A stretch of 64,000 nt of DNA from Subtercola sp. PAMC28395 (GTDB taxonomy: Bacteria > Actinomycetota > Actinomycetes > Actinomycetales > Microbacteriaceae), in the NCBI RefSeq assembly GCF_018889995.1, contig NZ_CP076547.1, forward strand, positions 1,302,001 through 1,366,000, written 5' to 3'. This document shows, piece by piece, positions 53,585-60,424 of this stretch; position 1 is the first letter of the stretch; every line of letters begins with the position of its first letter. A program made the translations under genes and the position numbers. Under the pieces are notes generated by a model. The model was given only the letters and a program-made list of their open reading frames with translations. It had not been told where the DNA came from and searched no databases.

Positions 53585-54408
53585 CAGACCTGTATCTCCC
53601 CTTCGTTCTCGTCTTCCCACACAGCCCACGTCGGCGGCGTGAGCGTCATGCTCGGATAGCCCGGCCATTCGCCGGTCTCGGTGCATTGCAGGTACAGTTC
53701 ACGTGCGCGACTGACCTTCTTCTTCGCGTCGTCTTCCCACATAAAATCGAGGTCATAGAAACCAACGAGATACGGTGCGGTCGGCTCTACGACGATGAAC
53801 TTGAACACGTCAAGCTCGGTGCCAGTGATGGCGGTGTGAGCTTCCGAATACCAACGGTCTTGAACGTGATACCCGAAATTGCCCACAGCTTTGTTGAAAC
53901 CACCGGGGGAAGCGTTACGAGCCGACTTCAGATCAGCCGCACTACGCCCGTCATAAACATCGAACCGTGCACGCATTGGCACACCATCGATCTCAGCGAA
54001 CATGCTCACCTCACGCCCACCGATCGACTCGAGCAGCGCGCGAGCCCCAGAGTGCGCCAGAACAGCCTCAGCCATTGCATCCACAGATGCGGCCTGCTGC
54101 CGACCGATAACGATCAGGCCGTTCGAGCGCTGCTCATCGAGCCATGCGGCCGTCGCGGCCTTCGAAGAGATCGCACCAGCAGGCGTTAGGTGGTCGTCGG
54201 GACAGATGAGAACGTTCGACCCGACACCCAAGACTTTCGTGTGAACTGCGGTACCGAGGTCGAACGCAACTTTGTGCGGTTGCGGGTTGTCTTTGTTGTG
54301 CCGGTACGTCGCAGGTGTGTCCAGCAACCACCGTGCCTGCGTTGATGACAGTTCCGGTCTTGCGTGGTAGTCAGCCTCAGACATATCAGTGACAATGCCC
54401 GCGGTCAT
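53584..54408 (-). CDS. RecE/YqaJ-like PD-(D/E)XK exonuclease (DUF3799 type)
   Basis: 274 residues, ATG 54408, ATGA overlap. N-terminus MSEADYHARPELSSTQARWLLDTPATYRH and the following DLGTAVHTKVLG are typical of the DUF3799/RecE C-terminal family. Catalytic elements: MRARFDVYDGRSAADLKSA (D...D-x-K) after an E in MFAEIDGVPM. It processes double-strand ends for phage recombination, together with the SMC-like ATPase and RusA-like resolvase. Confidence 0.82.
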   Translation of the reverse strand: MTAGIVTDMSEADYHARPELSSTQARWLLDTPATYRHNKDNPQPHKVAFDLGTAVHTKVLGVGSNVLICPDDHLTPAGAISSKAATAAWLDEQRSNGLIVIGRQQAASVDAMAEAVLAHSGARALLESIGGREVSMFAEIDGVPMRARFDVYDGRSAADLKSARNASPGGFNKAVGNFGYHVQDRWYSEAHTAITGTELDVFKFIVVEPTAPYLVGFYDLDFMWEDDAKKKVSRARELYLQCTETGEWPGYPSMTLTPPTWAVWEDENEGEIQV

Positions 54409-55661
54409 GCGACAACCGCGCCATCTTCGATCGTGATACCGACCGTTCCTGTCTGGTCGACTACCTCAACCCACACCTGGTAATCGTTTTCGGACGCCAT
54501 CTCAGCGATCAGTGCCATAGAGTCGGCGTCGAGCAGAGAGCCGTCGAGGATGCGGAGCACACGGAGTTTCGGGTTCGCGGCCATCGCCAGACCGACTGAG
54601 ACACGTAATTGCTCAGCAGATGAGGCTTGCGAGAACGGGATGCCCTTGAATGTCACCCCCGTCTGATCGAAAGAGAAACCGGCGACAGGGAACGACACGG
54701 CGGCGAGAGCATCAGCTTTCCGCTTCTCAATCGCATGCAACGCCACCGTGTACTGAGTGACCTCCTGCCGTTTCGTGAGCAGCCGCCCGTTGACTCTCAC
54801 CCACTCCTGACCCTCACGGATCGTCGCGTTCGTCGCCTCAACCGTTGCCATGCGGGCACTGATCTCGGACGAGTCCACCCGCTCGGCCTGAGTGACCGAT
54901 AATCCGGCACGTTCTTCGACGCTTCTCAGCGTGACCAGATCAGACTGCGCCCCGGCGAGTTGTTGCGTCAGTGATGCGATAACCCGTTCGCATTCCTCAC
55001 GCTTCGACTGCGTACGTTCAGCGTCCGCTACACGCCGGTCAAATTCGAGGTTCTGTGCCTGCGCCGCCTCGAACGCCTCGACCAACTCAGATAGAGATAC
55101 TTCCGTGGTTGGTGTGTCATCCTCAGGCTTGGTAATACCAGCGAGTTGCCCTTCAATCTGCTTCACTGCACGGGATGCTTCCGTGCGTGTTTCGAAGATC
55201 CCGACCCGTTCGCGTTCCAATTGCGCAGGATCGAACGGCAATTCTACGAGGGAAGTCAGCGCGGCAACCTGATCGCGACCAGAAAGGCGTGTGAAAGCGA
55301 GCGGATCGAATGCGCGGGCGCCTATCACCTCGTCAAGTAGTTTCTGTGGCGACGAGTACTTCGCACCATCCGCGGCCGTGACCGTGAGTGTGCCGGAGTC
55401 ATCCTTCGTCCAACGGCGGGTAACAATGTACTCACCGAGATCCAATGTCACGACGGCGGTGTCTTGGCCGTCACGGATCGGCTGCTGTGTAGCTTTCGAC
55501 GCTTCACCGCCCGCGAGGGCAGCCCAGATCGCATCAAGCACTGACGTTTTACCTTGCGCGTTCCGACCACCTATGAACACCACATTCCCCTCGGGGGTGA
55601 TGTCGACGGCACGGATGCGCTTGTAGTTGTCAGCCTTCAAATTCACAATACGGAGAGACAT
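54405..55661 (-). CDS. SMC/Rad50-like ATPase
   Basis: 418 residues from ATG 55661 (TAATG overlap). Walker A GGRNAQGKTSVLDAI at residues 31-45; two coiled-coil arms around an apex (EAFEAAQAQNLEFDRRVADAERTQSKREECERVI, GQEWVRVNGRLLTKRQEV); ABC-type signature QASSAEQLRVSVGLAMA and a Walker B-like LRVLRILDGSLLDADSM. This is the compact RecF/SbcC-like ATPase of phage recombination modules, partnering the adjacent exonuclease. Confidence 0.82.
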   Translation of the reverse strand: MSLRIVNLKADNYKRIRAVDITPEGNVVFIGGRNAQGKTSVLDAIWAALAGGEASKATQQPIRDGQDTAVVTLDLGEYIVTRRWTKDDSGTLTVTAADGAKYSSPQKLLDEVIGARAFDPLAFTRLSGRDQVAALTSLVELPFDPAQLERERVGIFETRTEASRAVKQIEGQLAGITKPEDDTPTTEVSLSELVEAFEAAQAQNLEFDRRVADAERTQSKREECERVIASLTQQLAGAQSDLVTLRSVEERAGLSVTQAERVDSSEISARMATVEATNATIREGQEWVRVNGRLLTKRQEVTQYTVALHAIEKRKADALAAVSFPVAGFSFDQTGVTFKGIPFSQASSAEQLRVSVGLAMAANPKLRVLRILDGSLLDADSMALIAEMASENDYQVWVEVVDQTGTVGITIEDGAVVA

Positions 55662-56443
55662 TAGATGGTCACCTCTGTGGTTTCCCACGCGGTCACGGTC
55701 GCAAGGCCAAGCGCTTTCAGGGCCTTGTACTGCGCCGCCCACCTGTCCTGCGTGGCCTCATCGGCACGCCACGACTCGCGGCGACGTTTCACCTCAGCAG
55801 AGAGGGTGCCTAGCGTTCCCGACCAGCACCCCACGTTGAGGATGTGCTTGCCGTTCTTCGTTCGAAAGAGTGTCGCGGTAACACCTTCGGAGCCGATTGG
55901 ACCCACGACGATGCAGTGCTCACGCGACTCGACCCGAGCGTTGCCGTAGACCCGAGCGTCGCCGTAGACCCGAGCGTCGCCGTAGACCCAAGCGTCGCCG
56001 TAGACCCGAGCGTTGCCGTAGACCTGAGCGTCGCCGGAGACCCGAGCGTCGCCGGAGACCCAAGCGTCGCCGGAGACCCGAGCGTCTCCGGAGACCCAAG
56101 CGTCGCCGGAGACCCAAGCGTCGCCGGAGACCCGAGCGTTGCCGGAGACCCGAGCGTTGCCGTAGACCTGAGCGTCGCCGTAGACCCAAGCGTCGCCGGA
56201 GACCCGAGCGTCGCCGTAGACCCAAGCGTCGCCGGAGACCCGAGCGTCGCCGGAGACCCAAGCGTCGCCGGAGACCCGAGCGTCGCCGTTTGTCAACTGC
56301 TCACTTTCGATCCACCCGCCAAGGTCACCTTTTTTCACGGACGTGCGGGGGATGTCTTCTGTGGCGCGGATCTGCTTTACGGTGACGCCGAAGATGTTGA
56401 TCTTCTCGACGCCAGTGAACTCGTACTTCTGTGCGGTGGTCAT
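55661..56443 (-). CDS. Hexapeptide-repeat left-handed beta-helix protein (YdcK-like)
   Basis: 260 residues, ATG 56443. N-terminal cap (FTGVEKINIFGVTVKQIRATEDIPRTSVKKGDLGGWIESE) resembles YdcK-type proteins. Residues 54-173 are exactly 20 hexapeptides of the form (D/N)A(R/W/Q)V(S/Y)G, predicted to form a left-handed parallel beta-helix of almost seven three-unit turns. The C-terminal ~85 residues contain GPIGSEGVTATLFRTKNGKHILNVGCWSGTLGTL, a YdcK-type domain. The role in the phage is unknown; structural scaffold or host-factor binding are options. Confidence 0.8.
   Translation of the reverse strand: MTTAQKYEFTGVEKINIFGVTVKQIRATEDIPRTSVKKGDLGGWIESEQLTNGDARVSGDAWVSGDARVSGDAWVYGDARVSGDAWVYGDAQVYGNARVSGNARVSGDAWVSGDAWVSGDARVSGDAWVSGDARVSGDAQVYGNARVYGDAWVYGDARVYGDARVYGNARVESREHCIVVGPIGSEGVTATLFRTKNGKHILNVGCWSGTLGTLSAEVKRRRESWRADEATQDRWAAQYKALKALGLATVTAWETTEVTI
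55925..56284 (-). repeat. 18-bp x20 tandem repeat encoding hexapeptides
   Basis: Twenty contiguous 18-bp units, each encoding (D/N)A(R/W/Q)V(S/Y)G, with very few base changes. Because 18 is a multiple of three, unit gain or loss keeps the frame. All three plus-strand frames and one other minus frame are also open across it, as expected of a low-complexity array. Confidence 0.93.
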
Positions 56444-56553
56444 TTTGGTGCCTTTCGAATTTTGCGTTTGTATGCCTTGACGGCGAAGTAGATGATGACG
56501 GCCAACATGAGGCAGTCGAACGGTGCACCAGACTGGGTAAGAAAATCGGTCAC
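56440..56553 (-). CDS. Small membrane protein
   Basis: 37 residues from GTG 56553. One hydrophobic helix (CLMLAVIIYFAVKAY) then a basic end KRKIRKAPK. Overlaps the next gene by ATGA. Part of a chain of tiny coupled early ORFs (56440-57059). Function unknown. Confidence 0.5.
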   Translation of the reverse strand: MTDFLTQSGAPFDCLMLAVIIYFAVKAYKRKIRKAPK

Positions 56554-56711
56554 TGGGATGCGTCCGTGACGAAGTAGCGGCCCGGGTATCGGCGTTCGAG
56601 GTCCTGCATCTCGATGTCTGCTTCTAACTCGTTGTCGTACGACTCGTGTACGGACTCGCCTGTGGGTTGCCCCGTCCAGAAGTCGGTGTGGCGTTCCATG
56701 ATGTGGAACAT
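56550..56711 (-). CDS. Small acidic phage protein
   Basis: 53 residues from ATG 56711. Sequence starts MFHIMERHTDFWTGQPTGES and continues with YDNELEADIEMQDLERRYPGRYFV. Its stop overlaps the next GTG (GTGA), and its start overlaps the previous stop. No family recognised. Confidence 0.5.
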   Translation of the reverse strand: MFHIMERHTDFWTGQPTGESVHESYDNELEADIEMQDLERRYPGRYFVTDASQ

Positions 56712-56815
56712 CAGTCGCCCATCCCTGCGAGCTGTGTGAGGCCCAGAACGAACAGGACAGCAACGATGGCGCTCACGGTCACTGCTACGGCGGCGAGACG
56801 CAGAACAGCGGTCAC
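56711..56815 (-). CDS. Tiny membrane protein
   Basis: 34 residues from GTG 56815, almost entirely hydrophobic (VLRLAAVAVTVSAIVAVLFVLG). Its start overlaps the stop of the previous ORF (GTGA) and its stop overlaps the next ATG. Probably a single-span membrane peptide. Confidence 0.45.
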   Translation of the reverse strand: MTAVLRLAAVAVTVSAIVAVLFVLGLTQLAGMGD

Positions 56816-56949
56816 CGGGTCACCGCCCACACAACTAATGCGATAGCAACCCACACAGGGATTGACGCGAGCAGACCATTCATGATCCCCCGGCCAGTCG
56901 CAGCGGACTCCGCGTCAACCCGTGCCAGGTACTGCTCCCACACCGTCAT
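56812..56949 (-). CDS. Tiny membrane protein
   Basis: 45 residues from ATG 56949. N-terminal half helical and charged (TVWEQYLARVDAESAATGRG), C-terminal half one membrane helix (LLASIPVWVAIALVVWAV). Overlaps both neighbours by four bases. Confidence 0.45.
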   Translation of the reverse strand: MTVWEQYLARVDAESAATGRGIMNGLLASIPVWVAIALVVWAVTR

Positions 56950-57059
56950 GAGCGGGCACCGAACAGTTTCTTGAAACCGTCCAACCACGACGCAACATGC
57001 GGGTCAGGTTCCTCGTATGTGGCAACGACGAGTTCGTCATAGATCGGCGTCTCGCTCAT
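56946..57059 (-). CDS. Small phage protein, unknown function
   Basis: 37 residues from ATG 57059, acidic N-terminus (SETPIYDELVVATYEEPDPH) and a WLDGFKKLFG amphipathic end. First of five overlapping small ORFs after a gap that holds a plus-oriented terminator. The agaatacact box at 57080-57089 may be its -10. Confidence 0.45.
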   Translation of the reverse strand: MSETPIYDELVVATYEEPDPHVASWLDGFKKLFGARS

Positions 57060-57121
57060 GCCGTCACCGCCGTGGTAGTGTATTCTGTGTTTTGAGACAA
57101 GGTTTTTCTCCCTTTCTTATG

Positions 57122-57156
57122 AACGGTCCGGCTGTCACCGGGCCGTTTCCTTTTTT
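57122..57156 (+). terminator. Plus-strand intrinsic terminator inside the minus-strand early operon
   Basis: AACGG-t-CCGG ctgtca CCGG-g-CCGTT followed by tccttttttgg. On the minus strand there is no U-run. It matches the orientation of the terminator near 46900 and suggests a short plus-strand transcript starting somewhere in 57060-57120. Confidence 0.65.
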
Positions 57157-57205
57157 GGACGACGACCGCGCGGGCGAAGGTAAACATCACCGCGCAGCCG
57201 CCAAG

Positions 57206-57709
57206 TTATGCAGCGGCAGACGCCGCAGTCTGAGGCGGGAAACCGCCATTTTTGAAAGCGCCACCGAACGTGCCGTACTGAAAAAGCACCGGGCGCACCG
57301 CGAGGACCGAAGAGTTGAAGTCGGCATATGAGTCACGCGCGGCCTTGAAATTCCGGAACCGGATGTCGTTCATCGCGTTCAGGTCTTCGAGCATCACGTC
57401 AGCCCACTGCTTGCGGTGACCGCCGCCGAGAGTGACAACAATGTCCAAATCGGCCAGTGTCAACGGGACTTCACCGCGAGCTGCGCGCTTCAGAATCGCG
57501 TCACCGTTCCGACCGTCGCGCTCGTCAGCGTTCATCAGGAACGCACGTAACGCAGCATCCTGATCGAGTTGGATGCGCCCCGAACTGATCTCGGCGTGCA
57601 GGATCGACAACGCCGACTCGATAGCCTCCTGCCGGTTCACCCCAGCAGGCCCGTACGTGCCAACCTGTTCACGGTAGACGCGGATGATGGTGTCTTGGAA
57701 TGCAGTCAC
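57206..57709 (-). CDS. Early phage protein, unknown function
   Basis: 167 residues, GTG 57709 (GTGA overlap with the previous stop). Largely helical (TIIRVYREQVGTYGPAGVNRQEAIESALSILHAEI..., AILKRAARGEVPLTLADLDIVVTLGGG). No motif recognised. Second gene of the right early operon. Confidence 0.55.
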   Translation of the reverse strand: MTAFQDTIIRVYREQVGTYGPAGVNRQEAIESALSILHAEISSGRIQLDQDAALRAFLMNADERDGRNGDAILKRAARGEVPLTLADLDIVVTLGGGHRKQWADVMLEDLNAMNDIRFRNFKAARDSYADFNSSVLAVRPVLFQYGTFGGAFKNGGFPPQTAASAAA

Positions 57710-58521
57710 AGTGTTGCCTCCATTTCGTTAGCGAGCACAGTCAGTGCGCCCGCGATGATGCGAATGTCTTGAGGGTTGAAAAGTTCACGGTTAGCGGGCG
57801 GCACGGCTTCAGCGCCGAGCGGCCACCACTCCGTGAGAATGCGGCGTCGGTGACTCTCGTTCGTGAACGCGAGAAAAGTTCCCAGAGCGCGACCGATACT
57901 GATAGATGCGGTCTCAGCGTTCAGCTTCACCACAGCATCACCAGTGATCACAGGCTTAGATTCACGAGGTGCCTGCTTGTACTGCTTCCCATCGAGCCCG
58001 ATGACTGTCTTGACGGTGTGCGTCTCCGTCGTCGTCACGGGGGCATCGATGACCTCACCCGTTGACGTGTTAGCGACGATCGGGCCGGGCTCTACCCAGT
58101 CCGACGTGAGCGGTGGGCGGGTGCGCTCACGAATATCGGCAGAGGCCTCAGTGGTGCGCGTTTCGCGATGCGCGACAGGTGAGGCATTTGCCTCACCTTG
58201 GATGTCTCGAGCAACCGTCTTCTGGTCAACGCCGACGATAGGTGCGATAGCACGCGTGCTCATACCTTCACCAGCGAGCAGTGAGACGACCTCATGCCGC
58301 TCATCACGGGGCAAGCGCATTGGTGAGCCGCCTAGCGTTTCAGCCAGGTATGCGGTCCACGAGGCGTAGCCGAGAACCTGCCAGACGTTGCCGTTCCGGG
58401 CTTCATCCATGAGGTCGTAGAGTCGGTCAAGGCTGCGACGGGCGGAAACACCCGCGGACTTGAGATCGTCGGTTATGCGCTGCGCTTCGGTCTTCGAGTA
58501 GATACGAACGGCGAGAGTCAT
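57706..58521 (-). CDS. Early HTH DNA-binding protein (ParB/KorB-like HTH)
   Basis: 271 residues, ATG 58521, ATGA overlap with the Cro-like gene. The helix-turn-helix LLAGEGMSTRAIAPIVGVDQKTVARDI lies at ~83-110, after a helical domain (SLDRLYDLMDEARNGNVWQVLGYASWTAYLAETLGG). The C-terminal half has a beta segment (HTVKTVIGLDGKQYKQAP) and a helical end. This arrangement occurs in many actinobacteriophage early proteins that bind phage DNA; replication or regulation is likely. Confidence 0.65.
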   Translation of the reverse strand: MTLAVRIYSKTEAQRITDDLKSAGVSARRSLDRLYDLMDEARNGNVWQVLGYASWTAYLAETLGGSPMRLPRDERHEVVSLLAGEGMSTRAIAPIVGVDQKTVARDIQGEANASPVAHRETRTTEASADIRERTRPPLTSDWVEPGPIVANTSTGEVIDAPVTTTETHTVKTVIGLDGKQYKQAPRESKPVITGDAVVKLNAETASISIGRALGTFLAFTNESHRRRILTEWWPLGAEAVPPANRELFNPQDIRIIAGALTVLANEMEATL

Positions 58522-58736
58522 GCGCTGATCTCCCCGAAGAACGCGCCAACCTTGACGTCGAAGCTTGCTGCAAGCTTCTGCAGTTCGGTGGCAGTGAAGT
58601 CACCTCGTGCATTCAGTCGCTTTGATACGGCGGTTCGAGAAATGCCGAGTATCTGCGCGATTCCTTCTTGGGAGACACCCTTTTCGGCGGCAATCCCTCG
58701 CACCTTGGGTGCCACTGGTGACATTTCGTATCTCAT
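58518..58736 (-). CDS. Cro-like XRE-family regulator
   Basis: 72 residues from ATG 58736 (ATG 58724 possible). The XRE helix-turn-helix VRGIAAEKGVSQEGIAQILGISRTAVSKRLNARGDFTATELQKLAASFDV is complete, and the C-terminus FGEISA is short, so it has no dimerisation or cleavage domain, as in Cro. Divergent from the repressor at 58871 and first in the early minus operon. Confidence 0.8.
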   Translation of the reverse strand: MRYEMSPVAPKVRGIAAEKGVSQEGIAQILGISRTAVSKRLNARGDFTATELQKLAASFDVKVGAFFGEISA

Positions 58737-58870
58737 GGGTATCAGTGTGGAACACAAACGCTACAAACACAAACACCAAAATCGGCGTGTTGCGACGTTA
58801 TGTCTCGCATTCGATTCATGAGACTTGCTGTAGGGTTGCAAAGTGTGGCGAAACTGCTACAGTAAGTGTC
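58737..58870. promoter_or_regulatory. Divergent immunity promoter/operator region
   Basis: 134 bp between the Cro-like and repressor genes. Plus-strand promoter: TTGCAA (58836-58841), 16 bp, TACAGT (58858-58863), giving a start within a base or two of ATG 58871. An inverted repeat CTTGCTGTAG / CTACAGTAAG (58824-58833 and 58857-58866) frames it and overlaps the -10. Direct repeats of aacacaaac at 58751 and 58765 are further operator candidates for the Cro-like promoter. Confidence 0.65.
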
Positions 58871-59218
58871 ATGACAAACCTGAGTGCTGCTGCAAATAGC
58901 TCCGAAGAGATCCACATGGAACGCGCCAAGCGCCTCGATGCGCTTCTGACTGCCGAACGATGGTCGTCACGTAACCTCGCCAAGCAGGCCGGACTCGTTC
59001 ACACCTACGTGAACCGCCGCCGCAACGGACAAGCAGATATCACCATCGAAGACGTCGAGCTCTTCGCCCCATACCTCAAGATGAACGTCACTGACTTGTT
59101 CACCTACATCATGTGGGGTACCGAACTACCGAACGACCCGAAGGGTGTAGGCTCGACTTCGGCTTTTAGCCATGCCGCCTTAGCTCAGTCGGTAGAGCGA
59201 TTCACTCGTAATGAATAG
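58871..59218 (+). CDS. HTH immunity repressor whose 3' end lies in the attachment site
   Basis: 115 residues from ATG 58871, which has no Shine-Dalgarno and lies at the predicted transcription start. The helix-turn-helix spans residues ~31-55 (SSRNLAKQAGLVHTYVNRRRNGQADITIEDVELF). The last 15 codons (HAALAQSVERFTRNE) are encoded by the 5' part of the attR tRNA-Thr, and the stop TAG (59216-59218) is inside the 48-bp core. No protease or dimerisation domain follows. As a plus-strand gene facing the minus early operon it is the probable lysogeny repressor. Confidence 0.75.
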   Translation: MTNLSAAANSSEEIHMERAKRLDALLTAERWSSRNLAKQAGLVHTYVNRRRNGQADITIEDVELFAPYLKMNVTDLFTYIMWGTELPNDPKGVGSTSAFSHAALAQSVERFTRNE

Positions 59219-59221
59219 GTC
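59174..59221 (+). repeat. attR core (48-bp direct repeat)
   Basis: Identical to 17435-17482. It includes the repressor stop codon, so the repressor C-terminus is the same in phage and prophage. Confidence 0.88.
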
Positions 59222-59245
59222 ATCAGTTCGATTCTGATAGGCGGC
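59174..59245 (+). tRNA. tRNA-Thr (anticodon CGT) at attR
   Basis: Second complete 72-nt tRNA: same acceptor, D-arm and anticodon arm as the copy at 17435, but T-arm ATCAG/CTGAT. All stems pair perfectly. Its 5' portion and upstream sequence are phage DNA; its 3' portion and the terminator after it are host DNA, so this T-arm is the original one of the chromosomal gene. It overlaps the repressor coding region. Confidence 0.93.
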
Positions 59246-59251
59246 CCCATC

Positions 59252-59287
59252 GAAGCCCCAGTCTCCCGTAAGGGTCGCTGGGGCTTC
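59252..59287 (+). terminator. tRNA-Thr terminator (host)
   Basis: Perfect 10-bp stem GAAGCCCCAG / CTGGGGCTTC with a 16-base loop, seven bases after the tRNA. The left tRNA copy has no such hairpin, which supports this side being the original 3' flank. Confidence 0.78.
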
Positions 59288-59334
59288 ATGGTTTGGCCGC
59301 GCTCGCGTGCGCCACGACGAGAGGTTGGCAACTG

Positions 59335-60318
59335 ATGGCACGCACGATTCGCTGGGGAATTCTGGGCACGGGTGGGATCGCCTCCGCGTTCGCAACTGAC
59401 CTTCTCGCAAATGATCTCGTTCTGAGTGCAGTTGGCTCGCGTTCTGTCGGAGGTGCTGAGGAGTTCGCCGCGAAATTCGGGAACCCGACCGCACACGGCA
59501 GTTACGAAGAGCTCGTATCCGATCCTGACGTCGACGCGATCTACGTGGCAACCCCGCACCCCCTGCATGTCGCCAACACCCTGCTGGCCCTGCGAGCCGG
59601 AAAGCACGTGCTGGTGGAGAAGCCCTTCACCCTCAACGCCCTCGAGGCGCAGCTCATCGCCGACGAAGCCGAACGAAGCAAGCTGGTGGTGCTCGAGGCG
59701 ATGTGGACGCGGTTCTTGCCGCATATGGTGCGCATCCGCGAGATCATCGCTGCCGGAACCCTCGGCGAGGTGCACACCGTGCTCGCCGACCATGACCAGA
59801 AGCTGCCCTCTGACCCCTCCCACCGGCTCAATGATCCCGCTCTGGGCGGTGGAGCGCTGCTTGACCTCGGCATCTACCCGGTGTCGTTCGCCATCGATGT
59901 GCTGGGACTGCCGACACGGATTCTCGCATCGGCCACGACGACGTCCACCGGCGTCGACAGGCAGACGGCGATCATCCTCGAGCACGGAGAGACCGGGCGT
60001 TCTGTGCTGCACTGTGCCCTCGACTCGCGGGGCCCGAATGTGGCCACTGTCATCGGCACCGAGGCGCGCATCGAGATCGACGACACCTGGTATGCGCCGA
60101 CGACGTTCCGCGTGATCGACCCGGAGGGTACGGTGATCGAGAGCTTCGAGCATCCGGTTGTCTCGCGGGGAATGCAGTACCAGGCAGTCGAATTGGAGCG
60201 CCTCGTGAACGCGGGTCTCAGAGAGAGCGAACTGCTGCCGGTCAGCGAGAGTGTTGCCATCATGGGCGTCCTCGACGAAGTGCGCCGCCAGATCGGTCTG
60301 GTCTACCCGGGCGAGTAA
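59335..60318 (+). CDS. Gfo/Idh/MocA family oxidoreductase
   Basis: 327 residues from ATG 59335, preceded by GAGAGG. The Rossmann domain begins IRWGILGTGGIASAFATDL (GxGxxA) and has the EKP motif (HVLVEKPFTLN); the C-terminal domain includes LGGGALLDLGIYPVSFAIDVLG with the catalytic-site Asp/Tyr region. NAD(P)-dependent dehydrogenase acting on a sugar or inositol-like substrate; the substrate cannot be read from the sequence. No sugar gene cluster is nearby. Confidence 0.92.
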   Translation: MARTIRWGILGTGGIASAFATDLLANDLVLSAVGSRSVGGAEEFAAKFGNPTAHGSYEELVSDPDVDAIYVATPHPLHVANTLLALRAGKHVLVEKPFTLNALEAQLIADEAERSKLVVLEAMWTRFLPHMVRIREIIAAGTLGEVHTVLADHDQKLPSDPSHRLNDPALGGGALLDLGIYPVSFAIDVLGLPTRILASATTTSTGVDRQTAIILEHGETGRSVLHCALDSRGPNVATVIGTEARIEIDDTWYAPTTFRVIDPEGTVIESFEHPVVSRGMQYQAVELERLVNAGLRESELLPVSESVAIMGVLDEVRRQIGLVYPGE

Positions 60319-60424
60319 AGTCTGAGGCCCCGCGCGTGTGGCGGCCGGTGTCGTCGTCTCTGCGACATCGCCCACAACCCCGGCTCCCAGGTCGCCCTGC
60401 GGCCACGGCTGGTAAATTGATCGG

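Larger units (their letters stand above)
17435..59245. mobile_element. Complete-looking temperate siphovirus prophage (~41.8 kb) integrated at tRNA-Thr(CGT)
   Basis: Flanked by a 48-bp direct repeat (17435-17482 and 59174-59221) inside tRNA-Thr. The contents include a tyrosine integrase at the left end, HTH repressor and Cro-like gene at the right end, recombination/replication genes, TerS/TerL, portal, capsid, tail chaperones with frameshift, tape measure, tail tip proteins, GH25 lysin and holin-like proteins. The long non-contractile-tail order (no sheath or baseplate genes) indicates a siphovirus. Every expected structural gene is full length; the one clear decay product is a truncated nuclease at 52591. 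The prophage is probably still able to excise. Confidence 0.95.

Noticed and set aside
55925..56284. Possible CRISPR array
   Set aside because: The repeat units are contiguous without spacers and keep a reading frame; no cas genes are present.
55844..56491. Long open frames on the plus strand and on other minus frames across the hexapeptide repeat
   Set aside because: They are shadows of the 18-bp array, which is free of stops in several frames; the minus-strand YdcK-like frame has the start, flanking domains and coupled neighbours.
58871..59218. Classical integration-dependent repressor truncation (C-terminal degron loss)
   Set aside because: The stop codon lies inside the shared 48-bp core, so the predicted C-terminus is the same before and after integration.
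17435..59245. Integrative conjugative element or defence island
   Set aside because: No conjugation genes; a full set of siphovirus head, tail, packaging and lysis genes is present.
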